Positions 36,601-44,580 of a stretch of DNA of 56,620 bases are shown here, one piece after another. The notes beneath the pieces were generated by a model. It made no database searches and had not been told where the DNA came from. It was given only the letters and a program-made list of their open reading frames with translations. This DNA comes from Gloeocapsa sp. UFS-A4-WI-NPMV-4B04. Lineage in GTDB: Bacteria > Cyanobacteriota > Cyanobacteriia > Cyanobacteriales > Chroococcidiopsidaceae. The translations under genes and the position numbers were made by a program. Every line of letters begins with the position of its first letter. The first letter of the stretch is position 1. Location of the stretch: positions 1 through 56,620 of the forward strand of contig JAHHHE010000008.1 of assembly GCA_019359535.1 (NCBI GenBank). Reading direction: 5' to 3'.

Positions 36601-37014
36601 CCGGATGCCAAGACTGAACCTATGGTTCTGATTATTGATGACTCGATTACCGTCCGTGAACTGCTCTCTATGACTTTTAACAAGGCTGGATACCGAGTAG
36701 AACAAGCCCGTGACGGTCAGGAAGCCTGGGATAAGCTGCGTGATGGTCTTCCCTGCGATCTCGTCTTCTGTGACATCGAAATGCCTAGAATGGACGGGTT
36801 AGAACTGCTATCACGGATGCAGAAAGATCCGAATTTGAGCAACTTACCGATCGCAATGTTGACGTCTCGTGGTGCAGATAGACACAGACAAATGGCGGTG
36901 CAACTGGGAGCAAGTGGTTACTTTACTAAACCGTATCTCGAAGAAGTGCTGCTGGATGGCGCTCAACGGATGCTCAATGGTGAAGTATTAGTAGCGGCAA
37001 AGAGTGTTGTTTAA
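33652..37014 (+). CDS. cheA: CheA-like hybrid histidine kinase lacking Hpt domain
   Basis: A 1120-residue kinase. Residues 1-445 are acidic and repetitive, with exact 15-residue repeats (DEFGELDALLGEANT). The dimerisation domain starts near 470 (MKVPVKHLDNVSNLVGELVV). The ATPase domain has the N box HLVNNSITHGIESPEER near 678, DDGAGID near 722 and GRGVGMDVVKTSLNEIRG near 774. A CheW domain follows (about 813-960) and a receiver domain (990-1115) with phosphoacceptor Asp in FCDIEMPRMDG and Lys in FTKPY. An N-terminal Hpt domain, always expected in CheA, is missing; the intact one is encoded at 31926. The chosen ATG may be an adapted internal start. Confidence 0.9.
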   Translation: MNDKQITDLETELNLNDLFAIEINEDKPLINETLQPLASVNLEGDIDTINTIQDLEIVSTDEELLINEHQKELYDKTLSSSQLRETLVFDSLFGEEEMQAGVPSEQPEFCDLFAQPKKFGESSNFLEEIIPSSSSENVAYVNLWEEGAKLESELKIEAEDLLSSNASDRFVDEVSATEVEATTANELNVYDNSLNTEETPSSLFDDFWDEQLDLDLTPVSEISLSTELPKSEEISTKAPLIDDSLVTNELGLVLDTTETDFFNSLGEENDQNLNLLFSAPVESVVTETLSDLNEDVSTAKVVDDEFGELDALLGEANTDEFAQLDALLDSPEAPVIQAAAIANISTSEVVDEEFGELDALLGEANTDEFGELDALLGEANTDEFGELDALLGEANTDEFGELDALLDSPAQALVTQPAANIGVSNNQEVDDFNDLEKLLGKEKKKSSSSPKVKSKQAKTAPTKPRRAVLEQTMKVPVKHLDNVSNLVGELVVNRNSLEQDQQRMRQSVENLLHQVQTLNGLGSRMQELYERSLMEASLNNIRQGSRPVSVNTLAPASERHASGMDFDALEMDRFTGFHTLSQEMIELIVRVREASSDIEFVTDDTEQVARQFRQVTTQLQEGLTRSRMLPFAQIAERLPRAVRDISLKYGKQAELQIEGQESLIDKVILEQLYDPMTHLVNNSITHGIESPEERVAKGKPPVGKITIKAFHQGNQTVISVSDDGAGIDSDKVMTKAIQKGIITLADTKTMSRLDAYNLLFHAGFSMKEQVDEFAGRGVGMDVVKTSLNEIRGTITTDSTLGKGTTFTIRLPLTLSIGKALCCVSDKAQIAFPMDGVEDMMDISPQSIVSNEEGQSCISWRDSLLPFRPLKELLVSNRQVGRSNLYGASRDDDMISIVVLRSPGALMAIQVDQVLGEQEIVIKQFEGPAPKPVGVAGATVMGDGRVMPIADVLELIDLALGRLQREGGNSSLWTASATPMLPEIPDAKTEPMVLIIDDSITVRELLSMTFNKAGYRVEQARDGQEAWDKLRDGLPCDLVFCDIEMPRMDGLELLSRMQKDPNLSNLPIAMLTSRGADRHRQMAVQLGASGYFTKPYLEEVLLDGAQRMLNGEVLVAAKSVV
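34705..34866 (+). repeat. 45-bp tandem repeat inside cheA
   Basis: Three full copies of a 45-bp unit (34705-34749, 34750-34794, 34795-34839) and a partial fourth, encoding DEFGELDALLGEANT. The copies are almost identical at DNA level, including synonymous positions, which shows recent expansion. A related separate copy lies at 34561-34605. Confidence 0.9.
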
Positions 37015-37044
37015 GACTTAATGTGGTTGCAGGCGATCGCATCA

Positions 37045-37076
37045 ATGTAGGGGCAATTCATGAATTGCCCCTACAT
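37045..37076. repeat. 32-bp perfect palindrome after cheA
   Basis: ATGTAGGGGCAATTCA followed by its exact complement, 30 bp after the cheA stop. Sequences of this GTAGGGGC...GCCCCTAC type are dispersed in cyanobacterial genomes. It may also act as a terminator or transcript-end protector for cheA. Confidence 0.8.
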
Positions 37077-37121
37077 ACAGTGTTCGTATAATATAGCTAC
37101 GTAAGTCCTAATATATTGCTC

Positions 37122-37844
37122 ATGCTCAGAGAGATTGACCAAAATATCTGGGTTGCTGAACAACCATTAAAATATCTAGGATTGGATGTTGGTACGAGAA
37201 TGACACTTATTCGTCTCGTAACTGGTGAAATAATCGTTATTTCTCCGATTCAAGTTGATAACGACACTATTAATCAACTCAATGCAATTGGAGATGTCAG
37301 TTATATCATTGCTCCAAATCTTTACCACTATTTGTTTGTCTCTAGCTTCAAAGCTATTTATCCTAAAGCGCAACTCTGGGTTGCACCAGGATTAGAGTCC
37401 AAAAAATCTGAGCTGCCAATTGATAAAGTTATAAGTATTGATGAAAATAGTATGTTTAATGAAGTTGAATATTTATTATTTGATGCATTTAAAGTTTTTG
37501 ACTTAAAAGGTCCTTTCTTACTTAATGAATGTGTTTTCTTCCATCAAAAAAGCCGCACCTTAATATTAACAGACACGGCTTTTCACTTTGATGAGAGTTT
37601 TTCATTAACAACGCAGTTAGCAGCTAGATTAATTGGCGGATATAAAAAACTTAGTCCTTCTTTACTGGAAAAATTTGCTACACAAGAAAAAGACAAGGTG
37701 AAACAGTCAGTTCAAAAGGTACTTGCTTGGGACTTTAAGAGAGTCATCATGGCTCACGGCAGTATTATAGAAAGCGATGCAAAGCGAAAGTTTAGGGAAG
37801 GATATGAGTGGTTTTTAGGTACATCCTTAACTACCGCAGCCTAA
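37122..37844 (+). CDS. DUF4336 domain protein (metallo-beta-lactamase-like fold)
   Basis: A 240-residue soluble protein of the DUF4336 family. Signatures: the N-terminal LREIDQNIWVAEQPLKYLG, APNLYHYLFVSSFKAIYPKA near residue 68, TLILTDTAFHF near residue 149 and RVIMAHGSIIE near residue 210. The family is distantly similar to the metallo-beta-lactamase fold, but the classical HxHxDH motif is not complete here (NLYHYLF), so hydrolase activity is uncertain. ATG at 37122 is chosen; the TTG two codons upstream is less likely. The gene stands alone. Confidence 0.85.
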   Translation: MLREIDQNIWVAEQPLKYLGLDVGTRMTLIRLVTGEIIVISPIQVDNDTINQLNAIGDVSYIIAPNLYHYLFVSSFKAIYPKAQLWVAPGLESKKSELPIDKVISIDENSMFNEVEYLLFDAFKVFDLKGPFLLNECVFFHQKSRTLILTDTAFHFDESFSLTTQLAARLIGGYKKLSPSLLEKFATQEKDKVKQSVQKVLAWDFKRVIMAHGSIIESDAKRKFREGYEWFLGTSLTTAA

Positions 37845-38024
37845 TAACTACTATCCTGATTGAAGTTTCAGGCTAAATGCTTAAAATTACCCACAGTCCT
37901 GAAATACCCTCTATTTATTGGGCAAGTTTTCTGCAAAAAAGCAGCATTACTTCTCTTTTCTAGGGTTTGCAGACAGTCGCTAAACCAGTGCTAAATTGGA
38001 CAGTGTTGCCCAAAAGCTGACTCT

Positions 38025-40109
38025 ATGCCACATCCCGACAAACCACTCTCCTATCCAACTACCAACAAAATTGATTCCTTTGATGACTATCACGGTACAA
38101 AAGTTGCAGATCCGTACCGTTGGCTAGAAGATCCTGATTCTGAGGAAACGCAGGCTTGGGTTGAGGCTCAAAATCAAGTTACATATAATTTCCTGAATGA
38201 AATCCCAATTCGGGAACAGATTAAGCAGCGTTTAACGCAGATATGGGATTATGAAAAATTTGGGATTCCGTTTAAGGAAGGGAACCGCTACTTTTACTTC
38301 AAAAACGACGGACTCCAAAACCAATCTGTACTTTATACCCAAACTTCGCTTGACGCTGAACCTAGAGTGCTACTCGACCCCAACAAGCTGTCAGAGGATG
38401 GTACAGTTGCTCTTTCAGGTTTATCGATCAGTGAAGACGGCAACTTGATGGCTTATGGTCTTTCTACTGCTGGTTCAGACTGGCAAGAGTGGAAAGTGCG
38501 CGATGTGGAGAAGTGCGAGGATTTAGGAGATCATTTGCAGTGGATCAAATTCTCTGGCGCATCTTGGAGTAGCGATAATCAGGGCTTTTTCTACAGCCGC
38601 TACGATGAACCGAATGAGGCAACCAAATTAGAAGACGTTAACTATTTCCAAAAACTGTATTATCACCAACTAGGCAAGCCACAGTCAGAAGATATCCTAG
38701 TGTATGAACGTGCGGATCAGAAAGAATGGGGCTTCAACGGAGGAGTTACCGAAGATGGACGCTACTTAATTATTTCTGTTTGGCTAGGCAGTGATCCAAG
38801 AAACCTGGTTTTCTACAAAGACTTGAGTGATCCAAATGCCCAGGTTGTGGAACTGATTAATCAATTTGAGGCTAACTTTAGCTTTATTGATAACGAAGGA
38901 ACTGTGTTTTGGTTCCAAACTGACTTAGATGCGCCGCGCAGTCGTGTAATTGCGATTGACACCAGCAATCCATCTCGTGATGCTTGGCAAGAGATTATTC
39001 CGCAGGCAGATGAAACTCTTGAAGGCGTTGGTTTACTTAACAACCAGTTCGTCGCTTCCTACCTTAAAGATGCCCATACTCAGATTAAAATCTTTGACTT
39101 AAACGGATCTTATGTGCGGGAAGTTGCATTACCTGGCATTGGTTCGGCTGGTGGCTTTGGTGGCGATCGCGACGACACAGAAACCTTTTATAGCTTCACC
39201 AGCTTTACTACTCCAGCAACTATTTACCGTTACGACATGGTAACTGATCAAAGTACCGTCTTTCGGCAGCCACAAGTGGATTTCAATCCAGATGATTACG
39301 AGACGCAGCAAGTCTTCTACAGTAGTAAAGATGGTACTCAAGTACCTATGTTTATCAGCTACAAAAAGGGAATTGAACTAGACGGAAATAATCCTACCTG
39401 CCTCTATGGTTATGGAGGTTTTGGTATTTCTCTAACACCGAGTTTCTCAGTTAGTAACGTCGTGTGGATGGAAATGGGGGGTATTTATGCTGTACCCAAT
39501 CTGCGTGGTGGTGGAGAATATGGTGAGGAATGGCATCAGGCAGGAACTAAGCTAAATAAGCAAAATGTTTTTGATGATTTCATTGCAGCGGCTGAGTGGC
39601 TAATTACTAATAAGTACACTTCCCCAGCTAAACTCGCGATTTTCGGTGGTAGCAACGGAGGACTTTTAGTAGGTGCTTGTATGACTCAGCGCCCTGATTT
39701 ATTTGCGGCGGCGCTACCATCTGTAGGCGTAATGGATATGTTGCGGTTCCATAAGTTTACTATTGGCTGGGCTTGGACTTCAGATTATGGTTCTTCTGAA
39801 AATCCAGAGGAATTTAATACTCTTTACGCATATTCACCACTACATAATCTCAAACCTGGTACATCTTATCCGGCAACGATGATTACTACAGCTGATCATG
39901 ACGATCGCGTAGTACCTGCTCATAGTTTCAAGTTTGCAGCTGCGTTGCAAGCGGCTCATACTGGTTCAGCACCTGTTTTAATTAGAATTGAAACAAAAGC
40001 GGGGCATGGAGCTGGGAAGCCTACAACTAAAACTATCGAAGAAATTGCCGATCGCTGGGCTTTCTTAGTAAGTACGCTGAATATAGATGTGTCTGTTGTT
40101 AACAGCTAG
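38025..40109 (+). CDS. Prolyl oligopeptidase family serine peptidase (S9A)
   Basis: A 694-residue cytoplasmic enzyme (no signal peptide) that cuts short peptides after proline. The N-terminal signature is GTKVADPYRWLEDPDS; a seven-bladed propeller fills about residues 75-410. The C-terminal hydrolase domain has the nucleophile in GGSNGGLL (Ser about 544), the Asp in ADHDDRV and the His in KAGHGAGK. NLRGGGEYGEEWH is the oxyanion-side motif. Length is normal for the family. It converges with the next hydrolase gene across a heptamer repeat region. Confidence 0.94.
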   Translation: MPHPDKPLSYPTTNKIDSFDDYHGTKVADPYRWLEDPDSEETQAWVEAQNQVTYNFLNEIPIREQIKQRLTQIWDYEKFGIPFKEGNRYFYFKNDGLQNQSVLYTQTSLDAEPRVLLDPNKLSEDGTVALSGLSISEDGNLMAYGLSTAGSDWQEWKVRDVEKCEDLGDHLQWIKFSGASWSSDNQGFFYSRYDEPNEATKLEDVNYFQKLYYHQLGKPQSEDILVYERADQKEWGFNGGVTEDGRYLIISVWLGSDPRNLVFYKDLSDPNAQVVELINQFEANFSFIDNEGTVFWFQTDLDAPRSRVIAIDTSNPSRDAWQEIIPQADETLEGVGLLNNQFVASYLKDAHTQIKIFDLNGSYVREVALPGIGSAGGFGGDRDDTETFYSFTSFTTPATIYRYDMVTDQSTVFRQPQVDFNPDDYETQQVFYSSKDGTQVPMFISYKKGIELDGNNPTCLYGYGGFGISLTPSFSVSNVVWMEMGGIYAVPNLRGGGEYGEEWHQAGTKLNKQNVFDDFIAAAEWLITNKYTSPAKLAIFGGSNGGLLVGACMTQRPDLFAAALPSVGVMDMLRFHKFTIGWAWTSDYGSSENPEEFNTLYAYSPLHNLKPGTSYPATMITTADHDDRVVPAHSFKFAAALQAAHTGSAPVLIRIETKAGHGAGKPTTKTIEEIADRWAFLVSTLNIDVSVVNS

Positions 40110-40120
40110 TTTTAACAGTA

Positions 40121-40231
40121 GACAATTGACAATTGACAATTGACAATTGTCCCGATCTCGGGTTTAAATCCCCATCCTCAAACCTCACGAATAAATGTCA
40201 ACTGTCAACTGTCAACTGTCAACTGTCAACT
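40121..40231. repeat. Two opposed heptamer arrays
   Basis: GACAATT four times (40121-40148) and GTCAACT five times (40197-40231), with CCCGATCTCGGG between them. The two arrays are near-complements (TTGACA against TGTCAA), so the transcript can form a long imperfect hairpin between two convergent genes. Confidence 0.9.
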
Positions 40232-40237
40232 TTTTAA

Positions 40238-41149
40238 TTATGGCGTTCCACTACTCATGGCGAAAGGCGTTTGATTTCTAAATTCAAGAATATGCTGGGC
40301 AGTGATTTGTGGCTTTTCTAGGTGAGGGACATGACCACAATCTTTAATCCAGATTAGTTTACTATGGGCGATCGCCTGCTTAAATTTCTCGGCATCAGCA
40401 ATACCCAAAATGCGATCGCATTGTCCCCATAAAATCAGTGTTGGCTGTTTAATTTGGGCAATGTTTTTAAAAGAAGAGTAACCACCACTTTTAGTAAAAG
40501 CAATTAAAGCTTGATTCCAATTAGGCATTTTTAGATGCAATGCCGCACACAATTGGGCATCAACAGTGGCTAAACTTTGATTTTTATAAGCAGTACGACT
40601 AATGCGATCTCGTACTTTGGGATTACGCAAAAATTCAGTTGCTAAGTAGCCAAGCGGAGGAAACATAAATCTTCCCATCGCGGAACTACTAGCACCAGCA
40701 CTATCAATTAGCACGAGGTTTTTAACAGCTTCTGGATAAGTGAGAGTAAAATCAATTGCTGCTGCACCTCCCATCGAAGCACCAACTAAAATTACGGGCG
40801 TTTGAATCAATGTTTTCCAAAAATAATATAAATGTGTCTTAATTGCAGTCGGGCTAAATCCAATTCCAGTAATTCTGTCTGTAAAGCCAAAACCTAATAA
40901 ATCAACTGCCCATGTATCATTTGCTTCTGCTAGCAATGGCAACAAGCGACGAAATTCTAAAACAGAACTATCGAAGCCATGTAGTAATAATATCGGTGTA
41001 CCACCGCTACCTTGATGCACGTATGTTGTCGCAATATCGTGGTTACTGAGGGGAGTTGTGATCGCTTTACGTTCAATACTTCTAGCAAGTGCAACAGACG
41101 TAGACTCTGTTAGCTGTTCAATTAATTCCGGTAGAAAATTAACTTCCAT
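40238..41149 (-). CDS. Alpha/beta fold hydrolase
   Basis: A 303-residue hydrolase. Oxyanion motif HGFDSSVLEF near residue 57, nucleophile elbow VGASMGGAAAIDF (Ser about 125), Asp in WGQCDRIL, His in DCGHVPHLEKP near the end. No signal peptide. The nearest relatives are general esterase/epoxide-hydrolase-type proteins of cyanobacteria; substrate unknown. It converges with the prolyl oligopeptidase gene, its stop being 6 bp from the heptamer array. Confidence 0.9.
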   Translation of the reverse strand: MEVNFLPELIEQLTESTSVALARSIERKAITTPLSNHDIATTYVHQGSGGTPILLLHGFDSSVLEFRRLLPLLAEANDTWAVDLLGFGFTDRITGIGFSPTAIKTHLYYFWKTLIQTPVILVGASMGGAAAIDFTLTYPEAVKNLVLIDSAGASSSAMGRFMFPPLGYLATEFLRNPKVRDRISRTAYKNQSLATVDAQLCAALHLKMPNWNQALIAFTKSGGYSSFKNIAQIKQPTLILWGQCDRILGIADAEKFKQAIAHSKLIWIKDCGHVPHLEKPQITAQHILEFRNQTPFAMSSGTP

Positions 41150-41311
41150 AACTTTCTATTTTACCTGCTGTACTTACTGCATATCACGTCTTTAAATTAC
41201 TACAACTTCTGAAATTCTCTTTCAGTTGCTGCTTAGTTTATATGTATTTGTAGATAATAATAAAGTTAAATTATTTGATATTAAAAACATAAAATTAATC
41301 CCTCCATTATT

Positions 41312-41376
41312 CCCCCCTTAATTAAGGGGGGTAGGGGGGATCTATTATTCCCCCTTAATTAACGGGGTAAGGGGGA
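41312..41376. repeat. CCCCCTTAATTAAGGGGG dispersed repeat, two copies
   Basis: A perfect 20-bp palindrome at 41312-41331 (CCCCCCTTAA and its complement) followed by TAGGGGGGATCTATTATT, and a second, imperfect copy at 41350-41375. This is a well-known type of cyanobacterial intergenic repeat. The gap 41150-41425 contains nothing else I recognise. Confidence 0.85.
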
Positions 41377-41425
41377 TCTATACGAACTGGTCTAAAATAT
41401 TCTACAGATATCTCCAACTGTAGTA

Positions 41426-41824
41426 TTACTCGCTTTTTCCTGTTACTGTATCTTCAAGCTGTCTAACAGCTTGTTTTGTACCTGGATCAATTGGTTCATC
41501 AAGATTGAGCTTTTCTTTGACAGACTCAAATATATTCTTATTTGAATCTTGTGCGCTTTCTGCTGCTCTATTAGTTACCAGTTTGCCCTCTTCAGCTAAA
41601 AGTTTAGCTGATTTTTCAGCATTCTCTTTAACTCTTTCAGCCTTAATTTCAGCTTGATTCTCAACTTTGTACTCAGTAGCTTCAGGTGTTACTGGTTCTG
41701 CTTGCGCTTGCAGTTGATTACCATGTATATCTACACTGCTAAACAAGAATGTTATACTTACCAAAAAAACAGTTAAAATTTGACGCAGGCTGATATTTCT
41801 CAGCCATGAAATTACTCGCTTCAT
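41426..41824 (-). CDS. Small exported or membrane-anchored hypothetical protein
   Basis: A 132-residue protein. Basic start MKRVISWLRN, then a hydrophobic core (ILTVFLVSITFLFSS) and AQAEPV, fitting a signal peptide. The mature part is charged and helical (EIKAERVKENAEKSAKLLAE) and ends with DPGTKQAVRQLEDTVTGKSE. ATG at 41824 has CGGAG nine bases upstream; an ATG 42 bases earlier would lengthen the leader. I recognise no domain; the tail resembles small stress-induced cyanobacterial proteins only loosely. Confidence 0.65.
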   Translation of the reverse strand: MKRVISWLRNISLRQILTVFLVSITFLFSSVDIHGNQLQAQAEPVTPEATEYKVENQAEIKAERVKENAEKSAKLLAEEGKLVTNRAAESAQDSNKNIFESVKEKLNLDEPIDPGTKQAVRQLEDTVTGKSE

Positions 41825-42132
41825 AGAAATACTCCGTTCCCTATTTTTTGAATGAGTTGGAGACATTAACCATAAATGGCTTGTCTAAACTCAGTAGTAT
41901 TATAGGCAATACCGACAATATCTTTTTAACAGCTAATAATTATTACTGTTATCTTGACATACGGCTAATAATGCCCATGTGAATATAAACACAGAAAAAT
42001 TTTCTGTGAGATACGTTACAAGTTTTGAGCTTCGCAGAGAAATTCACATCGCTCCAAGGGTATATAATAACTGTTTGCTCAGAAAAAGTAATGTTTGATG
42101 CTGTTGAGCTAATATTGACGCACTAATAAATA

Positions 42133-42774
42133 TCAATGCTCAAACACATCTTTGAATTGTAATAAATCTAAAGAAACAATAGTCGGTAGACATTTAAAGC
42201 ATTCTTGCGCCACTTCCCACCGATGTTCTCGTTGTAGCATTTCAATCAGCTTTTGCCTAGCACTCAGCAAATAGCGGACATCATTAGCCGCATAGCGCAG
42301 TTGCTTGTCTGATAAATTTGCAGCGTTTCCCCAGTCAGAACTTTGAGCGCTTTTGTCAAGTTCTACTTGTTCGAGTTCTTGCACCAAATCTTTTAAACCA
42401 TGACGATTAGTATAAGTTCGGGCTAATTTGCTGGCAATTTTTGTGCAGAAAATAGACTTTACATCAATACCAAGATTGTGTTGTAGTGTGGCAATATCAA
42501 AACGAGCAAAGTGAAATACTTTGACAATATCCGCTGCTTCCATTAACCGTTTTAAGTTCGGTGCTTCTGTTTGTCCTTTGGCAATGCGGATCACAGTAAC
42601 TCTATCTTCAGGATCGCACAGTTGAACAAGACACAAGCGATCTCGCTGCGGCAGTAAACCCATTGTTTCTGTATCTACCGCTATAGCTTCAGCGTTTAGA
42701 TACTCGGATAAGATATTATCACTCAGATCGCGATCGCATATTTGAAAATCTGCAAATTCCATTGCACCATCCAA
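42133..42774 (-). CDS. rnd: Ribonuclease D-like 3'-5' exonuclease
   Basis: A 213-residue DEDDy exonuclease. ExoI AVDTETMGLLPQRDRLCLVQ, ExoII HFARFDIATLQ, ExoIII YAANDVRYLLSARQKL with the catalytic Tyr. The HRDC domains of E. coli RNase D are absent, as usual for the short cyanobacterial form. It probably trims tRNA or other RNA 3' ends. Isolated gene, upstream of a CAP-domain gene on the same strand. Confidence 0.9.
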   Translation of the reverse strand: MDGAMEFADFQICDRDLSDNILSEYLNAEAIAVDTETMGLLPQRDRLCLVQLCDPEDRVTVIRIAKGQTEAPNLKRLMEAADIVKVFHFARFDIATLQHNLGIDVKSIFCTKIASKLARTYTNRHGLKDLVQELEQVELDKSAQSSDWGNAANLSDKQLRYAANDVRYLLSARQKLIEMLQREHRWEVAQECFKCLPTIVSLDLLQFKDVFEH

Positions 42775-42861
42775 CTAGATAAAGTGTTCTTCAGCCAAGA
42801 CATCAGAACACTCTATTATCAAACATCTAGCTGGTAAATAATTCAAGCAAAATTCTGAGTC

Positions 42862-43419
42862 TTAACGACTACGAATAAATATCTGAGTGAAGTAGTATTC
42901 ACCTCTAGCATTCTTCGCCACGCCAACACCAGTCAAGTTGTATGAACCCTGAATATTAGCAAGATGACCACTACTATTTAACCAATTTTGAACGGCTTGA
43001 GTGGCAGGGTTACTATAGCCTTGATTGTAAGCGACATTTTCAGCAGCTGTGCTTAAGGGGATCACTTTGGCGATTGTTTGCACTCGCTGATTAAATCCAT
43101 CATGACTAAAAGGAACTGTACCATTAGCCATATTGCGGCTATGAATTCGCGCCTGCTCAGTAATACGATAATTCAAAGACAAGGGCGGTAAACCTCGATT
43201 AGCACGGTACTGATTCACCTGATTATGAACCGCATTTTCTATAGAGGCTAGTGAAGGAGTAGTAGATTGAGTAGTGGTAGGAGTCGTAGATGGCTGTGGA
43301 GACTGAAAGATGGAATTGAAAATAGAGCCGAAATTTTGGGCGTTGGCTGGTAGTTGTAGTACTCCACTGGTTAACACAACCGAAGTTAAGGCTATACTGG
43401 TAAAAAGAGATCGCTTCAT
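42862..43419 (-). CDS. CAP-domain (SCP-like) extracellular protein
   Basis: A 185-residue secreted protein. Signal peptide MKRSLFTSIALTSVVLTSG to PANAQ; Ser/Thr/Gln/Pro linker (residues 38-58); CAP domain (60-185) with NQYRANRGLPPLSL, ARIHSRNMANGTVPFSH, AAENVAYNQGY and the final YYFTQIFIRSR. The CAP cavity residues (His in SHDGF, Glu in AENV, His in SSGHLANI) are present. Bacterial CAP proteins have diverse, mostly unknown roles. A close paralogue lies about 0.6 kb away on the same strand. Confidence 0.9.
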   Translation of the reverse strand: MKRSLFTSIALTSVVLTSGVLQLPANAQNFGSIFNSIFQSPQPSTTPTTTQSTTPSLASIENAVHNQVNQYRANRGLPPLSLNYRITEQARIHSRNMANGTVPFSHDGFNQRVQTIAKVIPLSTAAENVAYNQGYSNPATQAVQNWLNSSGHLANIQGSYNLTGVGVAKNARGEYYFTQIFIRSR

Positions 43420-44030
43420 GGGCAGAAATATTCCAATAAATTACTACAGGTTTGAGGCAAATTTGAGATTGCAGCTCAAACAAATGACAGCACTGAGCAG
43501 CATCAAATTAGGTACAATGTGTGCTGTTCTCGTTGAATAGAGAGCAAAATTGCTGTCATGAACACAGACAATTTAGGCAAATTGATACATTGCCATTTGG
43601 ACGTATGTTTTAAGGTAGCTTTACACAATTAAGCTACATAGTAAAGTTAACTTCGCCTTTACTCTCTAAACAAGCGAAATTCCACTGATTTATTTATCGG
43701 TGTAAATTTGCTCAAAGATTACACCTAACTTGCTATATTGTCAAATCACTTACGTGAATGTACGGCGCTACAAAAACTTTTATAATTTTCTAAATAGCAT
43801 TTCATCCCAGTACGCAGATTACCACTTGATAGGGGATAGAGAGTTTCGAGATCAGCGATCGCATTACGGTAACAAATCCATTAAAATCACGGGGTCTATG
43901 TTCCCCACTTTTTAAGGGGGCTACGGGGGATATGCGATGAGTCAACAATACTAGCCGAGATGTATTGCATTTCTAATAGCGATACTTTTTCAAAGCCGCT
44001 TTAGCGGATACTTAAAAATCTGCCAATGAC
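43420..44030. other. Non-coding stretch between two CAP genes
   Basis: About 610 bp without an intact gene. A 61-codon plus-strand frame at 43730-43915 contains HLIGDREFRD, which slightly resembles the DREF box of IS4-type transposases, but nothing else supports it. Short hairpins occur at 43893-43910 (GGGG...CCCC) and CCGCTTTAGCGG near 44000. Confidence 0.4.
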
Positions 44031-44570
44031 TTATCCCCACAGGCGACGGATAAATATTTGGGTGAAGTAGTACTCGCCCTTGGCATTCTTGACAACCCCA
44101 ATTCCGGTTAAGTTATATTCACCCTCAATATTAATTCGATGACCAGGGCTTTTGATCCAACCTTCAACAGCCTGCTCTACTGGGTTACTATACCCCAGAT
44201 TAAAAGCTACATTCTCAGCTGATGCCCGATAAGGAATGACGCGGCTAATAGCTTTGACTCGCTGCTCAAATCCTTGATGGCTAAAAGGAACTTTACCACT
44301 TGCCATTGCCTGACTGTGCGCCCTTGCTTGTTCGCTGATGCGTGGATCAAGTGTCAGTGGCGGTAATTGATGCACCTGACGATATTGATTGATCTGTTGG
44401 TGAACAGACTGTTCCAAGGCACTGTGAGGGCTAGAAGTTGCAGTTTTAGCAGATATGGGTGCGGCAGATGGCGTTTCTTTGGTTGTTAAGACAGCAGTAG
44501 ACATAGCATCACAACTTATCAGTCCACCACCAAGCACACCTAAAGCCATCCCCGCCCAGAGTTTTTGCAT
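44031..44570 (-). CDS. CAP-domain lipoprotein, paralogue of the neighbour
   Basis: A 179-residue protein starting MQKLWAGMALGVLGGGLISC, a lipoprotein signal with lipobox LISC. After a Ser/Thr/Ala linker comes a CAP domain very similar to the preceding gene's: NQYRQVHQLPPLTL, ARAHSQAMASGKVPFSH, SAENVAFNLGY, GHRINIEGEYNLTGIG and YYFTQIFIR. I chose ATG at 44570 because the upstream ATG at 44627 would overlap trpB and bury the signal peptide. One paralogue is secreted, the other lipid-anchored. Confidence 0.87.
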   Translation of the reverse strand: MQKLWAGMALGVLGGGLISCDAMSTAVLTTKETPSAAPISAKTATSSPHSALEQSVHQQINQYRQVHQLPPLTLDPRISEQARAHSQAMASGKVPFSHQGFEQRVKAISRVIPYRASAENVAFNLGYSNPVEQAVEGWIKSPGHRINIEGEYNLTGIGVVKNAKGEYYFTQIFIRRLWG

Positions 44571-44580
44571 TTTTGATGAT

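Noticed and set aside
40140-40175. tRNA-like T-arm GGGTTTAAATCCC
   Set aside because: No acceptor, D or anticodon arms can be drawn around it; it lies between two heptamer arrays.
40121-40231. CRISPR-like array
   Set aside because: Repeats are contiguous 7-mers without spacers, so they are heptamer tandem repeats, not CRISPR.
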